A stretch of 64,000 nt of DNA from Edolisoma coerulescens (taxonomy: Eukaryota > Chordata > Aves > Passeriformes > Campephagidae), in NCBI GenBank assembly GCA_013397115.1, contig VWZW01006276.1:733581-797580 (forward strand). The letters are read 5' to 3'. The stretch's first letter is position 1; each line of letters opens with the position of its first letter. Below the pieces are notes generated by a model. The model was not told where the DNA came from. It did not search any database and saw only the letters and a program-made list of their open reading frames with translations. The position numbers were made by a program, and so were the translations under genes. Of the stretch, positions 36,301-51,300 are shown piece after piece.

Positions 36301-39300
36301 AATCTGAGCACTTCAGCAGCAGAAACAAGTGGTAATTGGAGCCAAACTTGAAAAACTACATGGCAGTAAGAGGGAGTGGAAAAGTGCACATGACTGGATA
36401 AACTGGAAGAGCAAGAGGAACCAAAAAAGGCAGGAATTGGTTGAACTAAAAATATTTTAGCAGCTCAGTAGGTCTGTTCATAGTAGGTCACTGATGAAGG
36501 CACACTTAATTTGTAACTTTCCAGTCCCGCCAGCTTGCACTGTATTGATACTGGCAAACTCTTCCTGCATGCAGCTCTTTTGAAGTGAATGCAACACCCA
36601 TTCCGGCTGCTGCTCCCTGACTGTTTCTTTTCATCCTGACGTCTGCAAGTGAAACTTGGATAAGCAGCTGAAAGATGACAGTGAGCGTAAAAATGTGCTC
36701 TCTTCCCTGCTTTCTTGTTGTTAGGTCTTCATGCTCTTGTGCCAAAATAGCTGCACTTCTGGTATGGGGTATGTTTCTGACAGCTGTTCATAATCTGCTC
36801 CTTTTTCTTCATATGTACAAGATGGAGAGGATATTTTTTTTTTCCTTCTCTTTTTCTTCCCTGTTCTGTGGAACAAGGTACTGATCCAAACAACCTGGTA
36901 GCACAATTACTGTTATCATTGTTTAATTAGAGGGGTTAAAGGATAGAAACATGGCTTTGGATAGTCTCCTTTGGATTCTTTCACAAGGGAAGTAGATACA
37001 GCTGAAGGAGAACTAGAGAAATTGAATAGTGAAATTGTGATTGCTCCCTCATGCTGCTTCTCTGTGTGGGTTCTCTTGTGTCTGATACTGTAGTTAAACT
37101 CGTGCTGCAGCCCTTAGGTACTCATCTGTCTCCACTAATAAGATGCCTGTTTGAGTCTTGTTGTTGCATATCTTTGAAATCTGTCTCTGAAGTATCATGA
37201 GACTGCCAAATAGGTGAAGAATAAATGAAATGGCGAAGTAAAACTGTCACAGGATGATTGGATAAACCTCACTTCCTTAGGCTAAAAATGAAACAATTTC
37301 CATGTCACAGCACTGGGGGTGGGGGGAAGGATGTGCAGGGGGAGAGAGGATGGATTAATTGTTCCATTATTCCTAGCATCTGTAGACACAGGCTTTGCTG
37401 TTCTAAGCACTGTTCAAATGTGGAATAAAAAGATGGTTCGTGCCACAGGGAACTTGAATTTACCATGAAACAACTGCTAATAGAATCCAGTATAGTAAGC
37501 AATAGTTGCATCAGCAGCCTGTTAAGATGGTTTGTTTGGTTTTTTTCCCTGGGAAATGCTATGGTCAAGCATGGATTTTGTTTGTAGAGGGAGATTCAGA
37601 TGGGGATCATGTGGGAGGTTCATTCCTGTACTGGGTAGCAATAAAGTAGTGTCAAACTGGGAGGAAAAAAAATCCCATTTGTTGAATAAATAGCGTTCCA
37701 AAAGTAGTAGGCCTACCTCTGCATTCCCTGGCTTAGAGGATTAAACAGGAAATACCAAAAAAAGAAAAAAGCCCCACAGAAACAAAGCAGAGAGGCATGC
37801 AAGTGATCATTTGATATGCTGCCGTCTTCAACATCGTGCTGCAGTTCCGTGGTGCATCCTTTTGGATGCTGTTGCTGGGACCTGTGTAATGTTACTGGGG
37901 CAGCTGGAACTGCTGCAGGCACCAGGGCTGTTATCCTGTCAGTAGTGCACAGGAACACTGTGTGTGTCACAAAAACGCTTTGCCTCCATCTCAGTCCTGC
38001 ACCTGTGGCACTGACAACATGAAAATCTGGGTGCTGTTGTTTTATTGTGCAGGCTGCATCACCGGGGGATTAGAAAGTGCCTCAGTTGTAACAAAAAAAA
38101 AAAAAAGCACTTGGCTGCATACAAGGTTTTTAAATGTAGTACATTGGTCTCAAGGATACAAATGCTGCTTGGATTAAACAAATTATTAACACTGTAATAA
38201 GTTGAACAAGTTTCCATACCTTGCTTCTCAGTTCAGCAGAAGTCTGATTCCCTGAGTATATGGGAATAAGCAACTGTACAATTCCCTTAAAAAAAAGTTT
38301 AAAACTACATAACATTTTAAAGAAAGAGGTGGTTTAAGGAGATGCCTAATTTGTAATTGCATGTGATATGTATAAACCCATACCTTCATTTAGTTTAAAC
38401 CCTTGCTGGATATAGACTTGTGTAAATAAATAGAAGCCAGATATAGTGGACTCTGAGAAAATAAATCTTTTCTGAACTGATTTTAACTCAGGCTAAAGAA
38501 AACCTCTGCATCAGCACTCTCTTTCTTCCCTAGTATAAGCGAGCTATTAAATAGAATATGCTTGGTTTAAACTGAATTTATTATCTTTAAAATAGTTTTT
38601 AAATCATCACCAAAATTTTGCAGCTTTACATTACTGTGATTTTTCTGAGTGTGCCTGGACACTGTTTGAAAAAACAACCCCACTCAGCACTGGCATTTTC
38701 TTCACTTTGGTCTTGCAGTCAACTGAACACCAGCTTTTTTTAAAATCATTGTTGTTATTTTGGCTTCAAAGCCGTAGGATTATTGGTCTGCTCTTGAATG
38801 CTCTGTTTCTCCAGGAAGTTGTGTGACTGCTAAAAAGTAAAACATGTTGGTTGGTTGGCTAGAGCTGAAAATTGCAGTGTACAGGTGCCTTCCTCTGGTC
38901 TGCAGTGCCCAGCGCAGTGACTGACTCAGCAGTAACAAACTTGTTGAAAGAAAACGGCTCTGACCATAACCCTGTGCAATCTAAAAGCTTCTTCTCTGGC
39001 ACCACAGAAGCTGCCTCTGGGCATTTGAGTGTTTTCTGCTTCATACTCAGTGCCTGCAAGTGCTGGTTGTAAATCCCTGTCTGGGTCTTTGAGCGTTTCA
39101 GAAGTGAGTGGGTGGATTCTACAATAGCAGGCTGCTTTTTTTTGCTTTTGTCTTCCCAGCCTTTCTTAAAGCAGACTAACCAATTTTGCTTTATTTTCAC
39201 AAACATCAGCCTCTCGCTCTTCCCCTGCCCCAGCTAGTCCCCACCAACCCAAGTTCCTCTGTTCGTTGTATGGCAGCCAAAGTAGTTTGGGGACAAAAGC

Positions 39301-42300
39301 TTCATTGTATGTTTGCTTCCATTGTCACGTCTGTCCTCATTTTTTAACTACTGGAATAGGAATTCCTTTGTAATCAGAGTGGGATTCTTCTCCCTTCTCC
39401 CCTGCCCTCATTATCCCCCCCACCCCATTTTCTCTGTGTGTTAGAAAGGAATACATTGGTCACGAGTCTCCAAATGTCCTGTAAGGTTTGTTCTTTGGAG
39501 GGCGCCTGCGGTAGTTTGGGCAAGGGGCTGCAAGTCCTCCATTACCAGCAGGGGGAGACAAATCCCACTGGGAATGGTTTCTGGAGAAAGGGCCATGGGA
39601 TTTCCAGCAGGATTTAGCTGCAAGGGTGGAAGCGTCCTCAGTTTGAGCCTAATGACAAGTACTTGGGTGTATTTGGGGGTTTGGGTGCGTGTATCTGCAG
39701 GCTCTTTTTCACCCATAAATGACATTTCCTTTTATGCTATTAACTGTGGAGGCCAAGATAGGAACTGCTTTGGTCATGTGGTTTCTGTTTCATTTTGTGG
39801 TTTGGGATTTTTTTTGTTTGTTTGTTTTTTCCATCCTCTCAGGTCTCTAGTGTGAGAATGTGAGAAGCCATTTACTCCTTCTTTAATGTGCCCAGAACAA
39901 AAAGTCTGACACAAGGTTTAATACTCTTCTGACTTCTTGCAGCTTGGTGTGCTTGATGTCATTGTGGGTAAAGATGGGACAAATAGGGCTTGTCAGGGAA
40001 AAAAAAATTATATTTTTTTCACGGGCAGAACAGATGTATAGTGATGAGCAGATCTGCCAAGGCCATCATGTGGCTTCATCAGTTCTTAGAGCAAAATTGA
40101 CATTGTTGATATAGAGAATATGTTCATGATCCATCGCCAGAATATCAATTGAAATTGTTGTTATGGATGTATTCATATTATTATTGATGTTCACTGCACT
40201 GTTAAAAGACTTTCTGGTGTTTTAATAGCTCTTTTTTAAAGAAAAAATAAATGCCAGCATTAATGGGAAGTTGTGGTTCCTGAGAGGGAAGTAAGACTCT
40301 TGCAAATATAGACAAAAACCTTACTACTGTGTCCATAGCTATTTTTAGATGTGTGCACAGGGAATTGTATGGAACGCTTCCATTAATACTTCAAATACTG
40401 AGAGCCTCTGAAGCCTTGGATGTGGGAAGACTCTGGAAAATGTTTTAAAGACCCTTTCTTTTATATTCATTCACCGTTCTCTGGCTGTTGGAGGTGAGGG
40501 GGAATTGGGGGATATTTGTAATAGGACATGGGTCGCTCCCCTGAGAATTAACTATGGGGTTTGTTGTTTTTCCTTTAAGCAGACCCTGGAATTGGTTAAA
40601 TTCTGCCTGCCAGGACAGGCAGTGTGCTGGAACACTGCAGAGGGAACAGCCTGCTCCTTGGGGTAGGAGAGCTTTGCTGCTGCATTCTCCCCATGCAAGG
40701 AGCTGATGGCTTCAGAGCCTCACAGGCAGCCACCTGTGTGTTCTGAGCAGTGTGGAGGGAGGCAGCAGTTATTCACACTAATTCGTGATTCAGAGTAGGC
40801 AAACTGTGGCTTAAATGTCTTCATTTTTGTACAGAAATGCTCAGTACAGCAGTGGTGCAATCAGGAGCTGGGCTGTACATTGGCCCTGAGGCTCTGGGAG
40901 ATTTCGTGGCAGCATTTGGCTGAAGCCAAGTGAATTGAGAGATGGGGCAGCAGAGAAGTGACTTAATGTGAGAAGTAGGTGACTTTTGAAGTGACATATT
41001 CAATGAAATCTACAGCAATGGGCTGTATGTTGTGAGAATTCTTCAGTGCAGTTCAACAGAGATTTCCTGAACCCTGAAGTACGACGTTTCCAACTGATTA
41101 TTTCTCTTCAAGATGCAACGGCAGAGTAGAGCCAGCCCTAAAAGCATGTTTCTGGGCAATTTGCTCTTTCAGCACATATGGCACAGCCCTGAAATGCAGG
41201 AATCCTTGTGCCTGGCATGGCTGTACAGCACTGGCTGCTGCACTTGAGGAAATGCCGAGTGTCAAACCAAGCCCAGCTTATACAATTGGCTGTAACACAA
41301 AAATGAGCTCTTCTCTTTGTGAATTACTGTTTGAATATGAGCTTACACAAGAGACTCTGAATGTTGCCTATTTTGCAAGGATGATTTTTTTTTTTTTCCC
41401 AGAGCCATGAAACTCTCATATTTCATCAGTGAAATCCACTGAGGCCTGACCAATGTTGGTGAGATGTACAAAGGCAATAACCACAGTGTTCAAAGTGCCA
41501 GCCTGGGAAACCTTGTTGCCATTTAATGCATGTAATTGGGACTAGGCAGCAACTCTTTGCCAAATTACTTTTGAGCTCTGCATGGGTATTTCCTAGCTTG
41601 CAGAACTCCTGTGAAACTGAATTATTTCTGGGAAGTTACGTGGTTTTTTTGTTTTCTTTTCTAGAGCTGGATGGGACATACCACTCTAACCCACAATTTT
41701 TTTTACAAAACAAGGGATTGACAGTAGAGCTACAATGCAGAATCTCATGTTTGCTGTTGCTGAGCCTTAATTTTTTGTAATTGCACACTATTAGTGCTGA
41801 AAGTCCAGTATATCTGTTTCTAACAATATTCTATGATTTATTTCTTTTTTAAAGCTAATTGTGAAGCTGTGGGTGGTAAACAGGCATGTCTGAATTATAG
41901 CTAGTACATGTAAGGAATGATAATGCTATATTTTATATATATAATACAATAATAGTCCATTATAATGTGGTTTTGTTATGTTAGCATTCTGAAACAGTGG
42001 CCTTATCTGACAAAAGACATCATATTAACCCAGAAGATCACTGACTTGCAGACTTTATCAAAGCAGATGAATAATACCCTGCTCTGGACTTGTAGAGCAG
42101 GGAGAGTTACGAAGATATTTCTTAGTTAAATATCTGAGCAAGGTTTTAGGCCAGTGTCATGGCAGTTAAGTGCCAGAGATCCAGATTTAAATTCTTAGTT
42201 CTAGTTCTGTTTCCAGTCCCAAGACCTCTGAAGTTTATGGTCAGGTTATGGAGTCTGACTCTTCTCTGTACAGCAGGAGAAGTTAATTGCTTGTTTAAGT

Positions 42301-45300
42301 GTAATACTGCAAAGCATGGTGGCTGCTCTGCAGCAGGAAGGATTAGCAGCTGGAGTCCCTGGCTTCTAATCCTGTCTCTATGACCAAATAGGAAAATTTT
42401 TTTTCAGAGCAAGGTCTCAAGTAAGAACCCTCAAACAGAAGTGGCATTTTGTTAAAGGAGGTGAAAGTTAGTGAGTTATAGTTTAGGTTTCATTAAAAAT
42501 TGAGAGATAACAGAGCAAAATGCAGCTGGAAACCTTCACACAAAATTCTGTGGATATTGGCTAAGGCTGTAGAGTTTGTCAATTTGCATCTGCAGAAGTT
42601 AAATCCTCAGTCTCCTGTTAAATTTGCAATATTCTAAAAATAAATGTTTAAATGAGATAGGTTAGTGGGCCTGCTGCCACCAGAGAGCTCCTGGAGTGGG
42701 GTTTGGCTGTGCCTGTGTGTCTTGACAGTCAGGGATTCAGCCTGAGGACAGAGCTGGAGCAGGAGGCACAGCTGGAGATGTTGGCTGTCACCCACAGGAG
42801 GGAATGCTGCACTTGGTACTCTCAGTTTTGCTTGAAGTGCCATTGAACAAGAGGTGAGAAGAACTTGCATTTAAAGTAGGCTGGATTCACAACCATTTAG
42901 AGAATCACTGCAGATCATTTTGAATTCCAGCAAAACCTGCTCTTGCAATATCTTTTCTCAGCGACAGGAGCTGTTCTCTGAGGCAGAGCCAACCTTAGAA
43001 AGCTGTGTTGGGTAAAACAGTCATTAGCCATTCTTAAATACTTTCTGCTATTGGAGAGAAATAAGAAGAACCAGAAAGGTCATGAATTATGACTTTTTAA
43101 AAACAGTGCAAGTGGAAAAGTCCTGGAGAACAGCACTTTGTTACTGTACCTACCTGAAGCCTCAACAAGGCATTGAGTGCTAAATGCTCTGTGGAAAAAT
43201 AGAAGGATTCTTGCCATGAATTTCTCCTGACCTTAGGTTGTGACAAAGTGCAACAGCTGGGTGAAATGTAGCCTGCATGGAATTGGGAGGATAAGTTGGA
43301 AAGTAATGAGCAGATCATACATAATAAATAAATGGATAACAAGAAATTGATATGCCTACCAGATGGGAGCTGAGATGGAGCTGAATAAAAAGAGCTGTGC
43401 TGCTGGCTGTCCTGCTATTCTGTGTGGTGAATTCCGAGCACTGTACCATTTTTTAATTTTTACGTTATTTAAAGATCAAAAACTCGGTGCAAAATCACCT
43501 CTAAAGTCTGTAAGATGTACAATTAATGCACTTCATTAATGCTCTGCTCTCTGTGGGTACCAAAAGGCTGAAATTCAGACTTCGTGTGGCCATACCTTTA
43601 CCTTGCAGGTTCTTGGAGGCAGATTAAAAAGTCTGGTGCTATATAAGGCTTCTTGTGGGAGCTTTTTGCTATTGGCCCTTGGAAGCCAGTACATCTTGGC
43701 TGTATTTTTGGTGTGGTTAAGATAAATGAGAGAAACAACTTCATATTTACAGCTCCCATGGTGAAAATTCATTGCAGGCGTTTGCATCTTGCCTAATGGT
43801 TGCCATTTTTCTGGTTGAAAGATTTTTTTTTTCCTTATCTGTATTTTACTAAATACAGACTCTTTTTTTGTCTTTACCTCTTAGTAATTGAGCCCCTTAG
43901 AGAACTGTCTGGGTGTCCCAAAAGATTTTTTGCTCACCCTTACCTCTCTGTATGCATATGGAAATGGTTATGGTTTGATGTCTTACCTTCAACAACAGCA
44001 CTGAAACACTAAATCTAATATTCTTAGGCTGGAAAAGTCCTTTTGGCTCCCAGCTCTTGAGAATAAATGCCACCTTGGTTCTGGAAAGAAGCTTTAATTT
44101 TATTATGCATAAAATAATTAGAAAAAATAGTCGGTATGTTTGTCTTTGCAGAATTGTTGTTCTAAGCCCTAATTAGTGCTACTCTAAATCTTGCAGGACT
44201 GTATTGAATATGAGGATTTGTTCAGAGCAAGTACAGCTGTAATTAATCTTTGCATTCCCATCAAGAAATGCTGGCACATGCTGTGAGAAACAAGGAAGGA
44301 AACTTTCAGTTCAGGCTGTCTGAGCCAGTACCCAACTGCAGCTACAAACCACTGGAGTAATCTCTTTATCCCTTTCTAGTGTGCAGGAAAGGTCTGGGCA
44401 GAGACAAATCCAGCCCAGTGAGCAGCCTTTAGCTTTTGATTATTCTGTTTAATTTCATACTCAGAAAGTTTCTAATGGACCTCAATCATTCAGGAGACTT
44501 CAAAATTGGCCGCTAGTATCACCTTAGAGATTCCCAGTAATGAAAATGTATTCCAGAAATCTGAGAAGTGAGACACATTTAAAGGTGCACCCTTTGAATG
44601 GCAAAGGGAGTCTAATGAAGAGTTCCTTCTGAAATTTGGTGGAAGCAGGAGAGAATTCATATATTCAGTAATGAGCATCTATGTAGGTTAAAGCCACGGT
44701 AGCACAAGGGCACTTTTATTTTAGTTGCTACAAAAATACTTCATTATGCAGATACATATATGTTAATGTTTATCTGCCTAAAAACAAGGAATATTGTTTC
44801 TAGTGGAAGGGCTCCACTTGTCAGACTGGTTCCATCCCTTCAGTCTCAAAGATCCAACTGAAAAGGAGGCTTTTACATTTGTGTTCCCATGATATGGGAG
44901 TTCAAAGCTTTTGTTGTATGAAAGCTATGTGCACTATTTGAAGAGCCAGCGAGGGCTGCCTTAGCTGTGTGAAGGAAAAGAGGGAGCTCCTGCTACTTGC
45001 TGTGTGCTATATTAGCAGTTTTCTGACCCTGTGGTTGGTTTCAGGAAACTGGAGGAAAAAGCCAGGCACTGCCCAAGAAGAGGTGAGTGGTTTTGTTAAG
45101 CCTGTCTCCCTGACATGGCTCTCTCTGCTCAGAACAGCAGTGCTGACAGTGCACTTCAGAAAGTTCCAGTTTTACAAGTCAGCCTTTTGTACCTCATTTA
45201 TATGTTCTTTGTAGTGATTCAGCTTTCCTTTGGTACCCATTCAGCTTTTTATTGGTACCAAACCTTGTGCTTTTCACCTAGAACTGGGACAGCGAGCAAG

Positions 45301-48300
45301 GGTATTTTCAGTGCCTTTAAAAATTTTCTAAAAGGTTCCCTTGAGAAAAAACAGAAGAGGTTAAGGCTTGGATTTTTCAAAGGGGCCACTGAATTTAATA
45401 GGATAATGGGTAATGAATGCTTTCAAGCTTTCCTGAATATCCTAGTTTATTGTAAGCTATGTAGGATCAAGAACAAGTAACAAGAACAGATGAACAAATA
45501 AGCAAAACATTAAAAACTAGGTCTGTTTTTACAGGAAAGTCTTATTAGCATATCTTCTGTATTTTTATACTTAGCAGATATTTGAAGTTGTCTTTACTTG
45601 TCACACTGACTGTGAATTATGGTTAATGAGCCCATGTTCTTTAAAAGATGGGACCTGCCAGAAAGATAAAAAGGAAAATGCAGGTAGGATGCTTAGGCAG
45701 CAGTAACCTGCTCAGGTGGTGATGTTGTACCCCTGCTGCCTATCCAGATCCTGACCTTTTTGCAATGACTTCTCAGAAAGATTGTCATGTCTTTAACCTA
45801 CTTTACTTCTGTTTCTTCCCCTGCTCCTGCTGTTCCCCAAACGAGCCTGTTTTGCCTTAAAACATGGAGAGTTTTACTGAATGCAAACCACTCTTGGCTT
45901 CAGCTAACCTTGGGCTATAGCTCCGGGACAGAGTAATCCAGTGAGCAATAGGAAGTGGTGGTTTGGGGAGTTCTGCTTTGCATTGTGCTCTTGCTTATGT
46001 TGGCACAAGTGGGTTTTTTGGAAGCTGCTCTTGGAGAAGAGGCAGAATGCAGCCTGGGAGTGACTGAGCACAGCTGAGGGGGTGACACTGTGCTGCTGGG
46101 GAAGGAACAAGCAATGGGCATCACAAGTGGGCACGAGTTGCCTTAACCTGGTGCTTGCCAAGGAGTGATGACAGTGTCTTATTCTCACTGATCCTTCTCC
46201 CAAGCAATGGTTCCTTTCCTGATGCCAAAATCAGATGCCTGTACCTCACAGGTGAGTTTTTTTCAATGTTAGTGTTCCGAGTTAGCAGATCATCTGAAGT
46301 GTTCACAGCCTGTTCCAATCCAGGCCCTGTTTCACAGCTGTTGAGTGTGGAGGAGGAGGAGGAGAGCAGAGGAAGGGAAGAAACAGTGTTGGACTTCTGG
46401 CTTCTGGGTTTATGTGCAGTGATGGCTGTGCAGCAGGGGAGGGTTTCATAGATCAGATGATTTAAGTTGCATCTGAATGTGATACTGTTCCAGGAAATAT
46501 CTCAGTGCTCCAAAGTGCCACAAACCAACCAGCTGATGAGCAGACACTGGTGGAGGGAGCAGAGCTGTTGAGTTCCCTTCCCAAAAGAGAAGGGTAAGGT
46601 TAGCTCAGTGTTTCACTTCTCCTTTCTCAGCTGCACTGCTGGGAAGGCTCCTGTCACAAAGGCAGAAGGCAGCGTGGTCCCCACCTTCTCATGAGTTTGC
46701 AGCTATACCTAAAGCAGCTCTGAGGAGTAAACCTGTTTCGCTCTATTATTGACTTAGGATTTGGGGGAGGGCAGGAAAACTTCTTGGAAACATCATGCAA
46801 GATTTTCTGTTTGAGAAAGTGGAAAACATGTTGCTCTGAGAAGTAATTTATTGACACCTTTCAAATGTCTCCTCTGTATACAACGCAGATTCCTGCAGTC
46901 AGACTGTGGCAGACTTGTGCTTCACTTGGCTTTCCTCCTGAACAAACTGCTGGTGTTTGTCCTTAGAAGGTCTGCTCTCCACCCCGCCCCCAAAGCTCTT
47001 CATTTGACTTGCTTTCCTTGATACTCGCTTAATTCTACTTTGGAAAACTCAGTAAAATCTCAACCTGAAAAAGCACTGGTTTATTGATGGAACTCTTTCC
47101 CATTTAATTCCACCTCTGAATTCAAGACCTTGATGCATGTGGTTTCAGTCTGGTCAGAGTACAGCAGTGACCCAGTAATGGTGTTAGATGTGGGCAGGGG
47201 ACAAAAGAGCCACCTACGATATCCTCTTTTTCTGTCTTCTTTCTTCCAGCCCAGCACATGCATTCCTGGTTGCAGGGAGTTGAGCTGGCCATCCACGTGG
47301 CTGGACTGCTGCCCTCTCTCCAGTTCAGTAGGATGTGACCGAGGCTTTAATTAGGATTTTTTTTATAGGCTGGTCTGCTCAACAGCTTGGAAAAGTTTGT
47401 TAAACTCACTTCAGTTTCCAGTGTGGCTTGATTAATTTCTAAGTGTAGATGAGGCTTTAAGGATGGAAGCTATCACATAGTTCATCTTCAGATTTGTTTT
47501 CAGACCTGAAAGAGAACAAATTCTGAAATTAAATTAAAAGTAGTTTAGGTTGCATGAAATCTTCATGCTGCAGTATCAATAGGGTAAAGGTTTCAATGCA
47601 AATTTGGAGAATTTCTCCTCCTCATGCCAAAACAGGCATCAGAAAGAGAGAGAATATTTAGAATAGCTGATATGGTTTGATGTGAATAGATAGAAAACCT
47701 TGCAAGATAATGCCTATAAATACGATCACAGAGAAAGCTTGACTTGATTGTGAATGGAAACTGAAGTTTATTTCAGGTCACCAAAGGTCCTTTGAGGTTC
47801 ATTCATCTGCTGGACTCAACACATGGGGCTGGCACTGGCACTGGAGCAGGAGAGGTGAGGTTGTGGGGAGTGCAGTCACTGCTTGGGTGAAACCCTCTCA
47901 CAGACCCAAAATGCAGCTGGGAGCTAATGAAATAAGTGTTCTTGGCATGGGACATGGGACAACTTGATCTGGAGGATTTGCAGGTGTGTGTGGAGGTCAG
48001 ACTTGGTAGATCCAAGTCTTGGTGTAAGTGGGGGAGCACGAGGTGCTGAGGAACTTCTGAGTGCAGAGAGCAGGAGGAGCATTTCCACTGGTTGGAAAGG
48101 CACTGGGAAGGCAGGCAGGGTAACAGCTGGCAGGACCTGCACCTCAGAGTTCAGAGCTGGTCAATTCTAAGTCTCTTAGAATTAACAAATACCAAACTTT
48201 GAATGAAAAAGGAGGTTTTTGTTTCTGGGGCGAATGGTTTTTGAAAAGCAGATGTGAAGCTGCCTTGAGGAGTCCCTCAGAGTTGCAATCTTTGTGTTCT

Positions 48301-51300
48301 CTGTGGTTGAGCCTGCCAAGTGCTGAGGTAATGGGCATGGGGTACAACTTCAGAGTAATCTAAGCAAGCTGGAATTTCATTTTTTTCTGCACTCTATTCT
48401 CTACACACTTGATTTTTTAGGAATCAAACTGTTAAATAGCACACCTGAGTGCAACTAAGACTTAGGTTGTGTTTTAGCTGTGTTTGAGTTCTACCTAAAA
48501 CCTTACTTTCAGATACTGAGCAGCTTTCTGAGTTTTGCAAGACCATCATTTTAGTCTGCCCATCTGAAAATGTCTCAGTTGTATACATACAGACAAAATA
48601 AGAAAATCTTATTTAGAACAAAATTTTAAAGAAATAGGAGGGATAAAGGATGCTTTGCAATCCTTACAGTCACCATTTAACAACAGACAAATTTCAGTAC
48701 AATGTGTCTGAGCTGACACTTCCCCAGAAAAGTGGAGCATTAGGACACTGCAGCAAATCTTTGGTGTGTAAGTGGAGCAGGAAGCATCGTTCTGCAAGAT
48801 ACTCAAGGTTATGCCTCTTGTAAGTGCATCCAAGTTCCTGAGCTTTCCAGCTGGCCACCTGCCATGGAAAAGTCCAAGCTCACCATTCTCTCATGGCTGG
48901 TGTTAGCTGCTTTTTCAGCCCACAAGATCTAAGATATTTACTTCCCATCCCTTGATCTGATAAGATTTGAAAGGGGAGCTCGCTGGTAAACTTCTGATTT
49001 CGTCTCAATCAGATAGTCAGTACTGCTGACTGGATTAATTCAGAAGGTACTTTTTTTGTCACTGTCTCTTCTGGTTCTGCAGATATCTCCTGTAAACAAA
49101 GCAAGTTTCAGGTTTGCATTCTGACCTGCTGGGAACAAAGCATGGGCCTGGGGTCACAGGATAAGGGGATCGTGCATTGTTCCAGGGGATGTAAACACAT
49201 CCAGCTGCTTCTAAATTCTGCTGTGGTAGTTGAAAATGCCTGTTTTTCCGTGGCAGCTGCCCACTGAGAATAAATGGGATAATCTGCTGGTGATGGGCCA
49301 GAATCTTGGATCCATCCTTCCTTCCAGAGCTCAGGACTTTGCTCTAACTGTGGCAGGAGTGTTGTTGCAGTTGCCTTTGGGGTGTTGGGCTGGCTGTGCC
49401 TGGAATGAGAAGCTGAGCCTGGCGTGCGCTCGCTCGGCTCCATCTCCGGTGTGGGAGATGAAAGGGCTCTGGCAGCACTTGCAGACAATGTATTCCCTTG
49501 GACAGTTGGCAGGGAAACAGGAAGGAATCCTTCCACGGGATGCTTAGGAGTAGGTCTGGCATCCAGTTGTGCCAGGACTGAGCCGGGCTCGCTGCTGATG
49601 TTGGATGCAGTCAACAGACTATTTTTGGTGTTTAAACATAACTGCGATTCTTCCACGTGAATTTGGTCTATATCCCCTTGCATCCACTCCTTGACTCTTG
49701 CTAGCTGCTGGTCAGTGAAGGGTAGGACATGCTGAATCACTGTGGCTGATGTGCAGGTCTGTCTGGTTAAGGATTTTTCTAGATTTCTGCTTTTTTAAAG
49801 CTAAAATTTAGCATGTTTGTGTTTTGTTTGTGGCCAGTACTGTTTTCTCTGCTGTTGGCGCCTGTTTTTCTTCCAGCCACTGCAAATCTGTGAAGCAGGA
49901 GCAGCAGTGATTAGGGCAGTAAGTATGAGTAAAATCAAAATTACAGGGATTTTTTGGTTAATGTTTCTTGAAGCTTTTAGTGTAGGATGGAGCCTGCCTT
50001 AGTCTATTAACAGAAAATTCCTTTCCTCCTGGAGGCACTGCTACTGGTGTGCATATTTGAGACAAATGGACAGAATAGTTAACCTAGTCCAAAAGTAATT
50101 TATCTCATCTACATCCTGTTGATGTAGAAATACCTAGAGTTTCAGGGAAAAAAAATGTAACTTTGTTTTTCCCTTGCAGCACTTAGGAAAAAGAATTGCT
50201 GTATTTGATTGCTGGAAAAAGCTAACACATGTTAAGAGTTGCCCTTCAGCACAAGAACTCTGCTCCTGTATGAGTGTTTCTTAGCTGCAAGGCTGGAATT
50301 TCAGTCACAGGATTCCACAAATCTTAGTACTGACGTGGAAGCTCTGATTAACCTAAACTTTTTCTGGAGAATTAAATAAATATTTATCACCTATTATTAT
50401 CCATTTGCTGCAAAGTACAGTTAGGCCATGTGTCATGTAGCATGACTTTATATAAACCCACCCTGACGTGTACAAACAAATGTTTTCATTGCCTGTTTGT
50501 ACTGAGCTGACAAATAATGAATTTTTAAAATATTTTCAGACTTCAACATCTGATACCTACCGTGTGTGACTAGGCCAGGAGAAAGGAGAGGTAGTTTTTA
50601 GAAGTTTGGAACCATATGGTACTTTTTTGTAGTTGGTATGTTTGTAGGGTCCAGATAGCAGCAACTTGGATAAGCACTGGAGTTGCTGGATGGGAGCCAG
50701 GAGCTCAGTCTGTTGTTAAGGAGGAAGTTAAATAACGCTGGAGAGATTTGATAGCTGGAATTCTGTACAGCTTAAATAAGAAATGGTTGGTCTGTGCATT
50801 GGAGCTGGTGATTGAATGAAAAATTAATGTTTGTCTTGTGCCAATAAATTTCGATGCCCAGACAGGATGTAGGATATTTGTAGAACAGAATTGCAGTGTC
50901 CAATGGGCATCAGCATTTCGGGGCAATTTAGGTTACTTCAGCATCCTCTGGGGGAATTCTTAACAAGCACAGACTTGCTCACCTCCTTGGAAAATAATAC
51001 TGAATTGATCAGCTGTCAGAGAGGAGAGAACACGCTTCTGGCTGCAGTAAATCCATGCCCTCTTAGCAGTGGGGCTGAATAGAAGTGCAGATTTAGAAGG
51101 AGATCTTGAAGGAGCCTGTGGGCTTGGGGAGGGGGAGCTGTTTGTTTGTAGTTGCCCCTCAGGAGGATATTTTAGCCCTTGGACAGAAGCAGGGTGCAGA
51201 GCCTGAGCCTGCTCACTTCCAAAGGATGTGTTGTGGTGGCAGGGTGGCAACCTGCTGCTCGTGTCCAGTAGCTCTCACTAAGGAAAGTGTTTCCTGTGTC

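Noticed and set aside
38090..38106. Poly(A) run as the tail of a processed pseudogene
   Set aside because: No intronless coding similarity precedes it, and no target-site duplication is evident.
49230..49547. + strand 105-codon frame opposite the antisense frame
   Set aside because: It is a complementary shadow of the minus-strand frame with no recognisable similarity.
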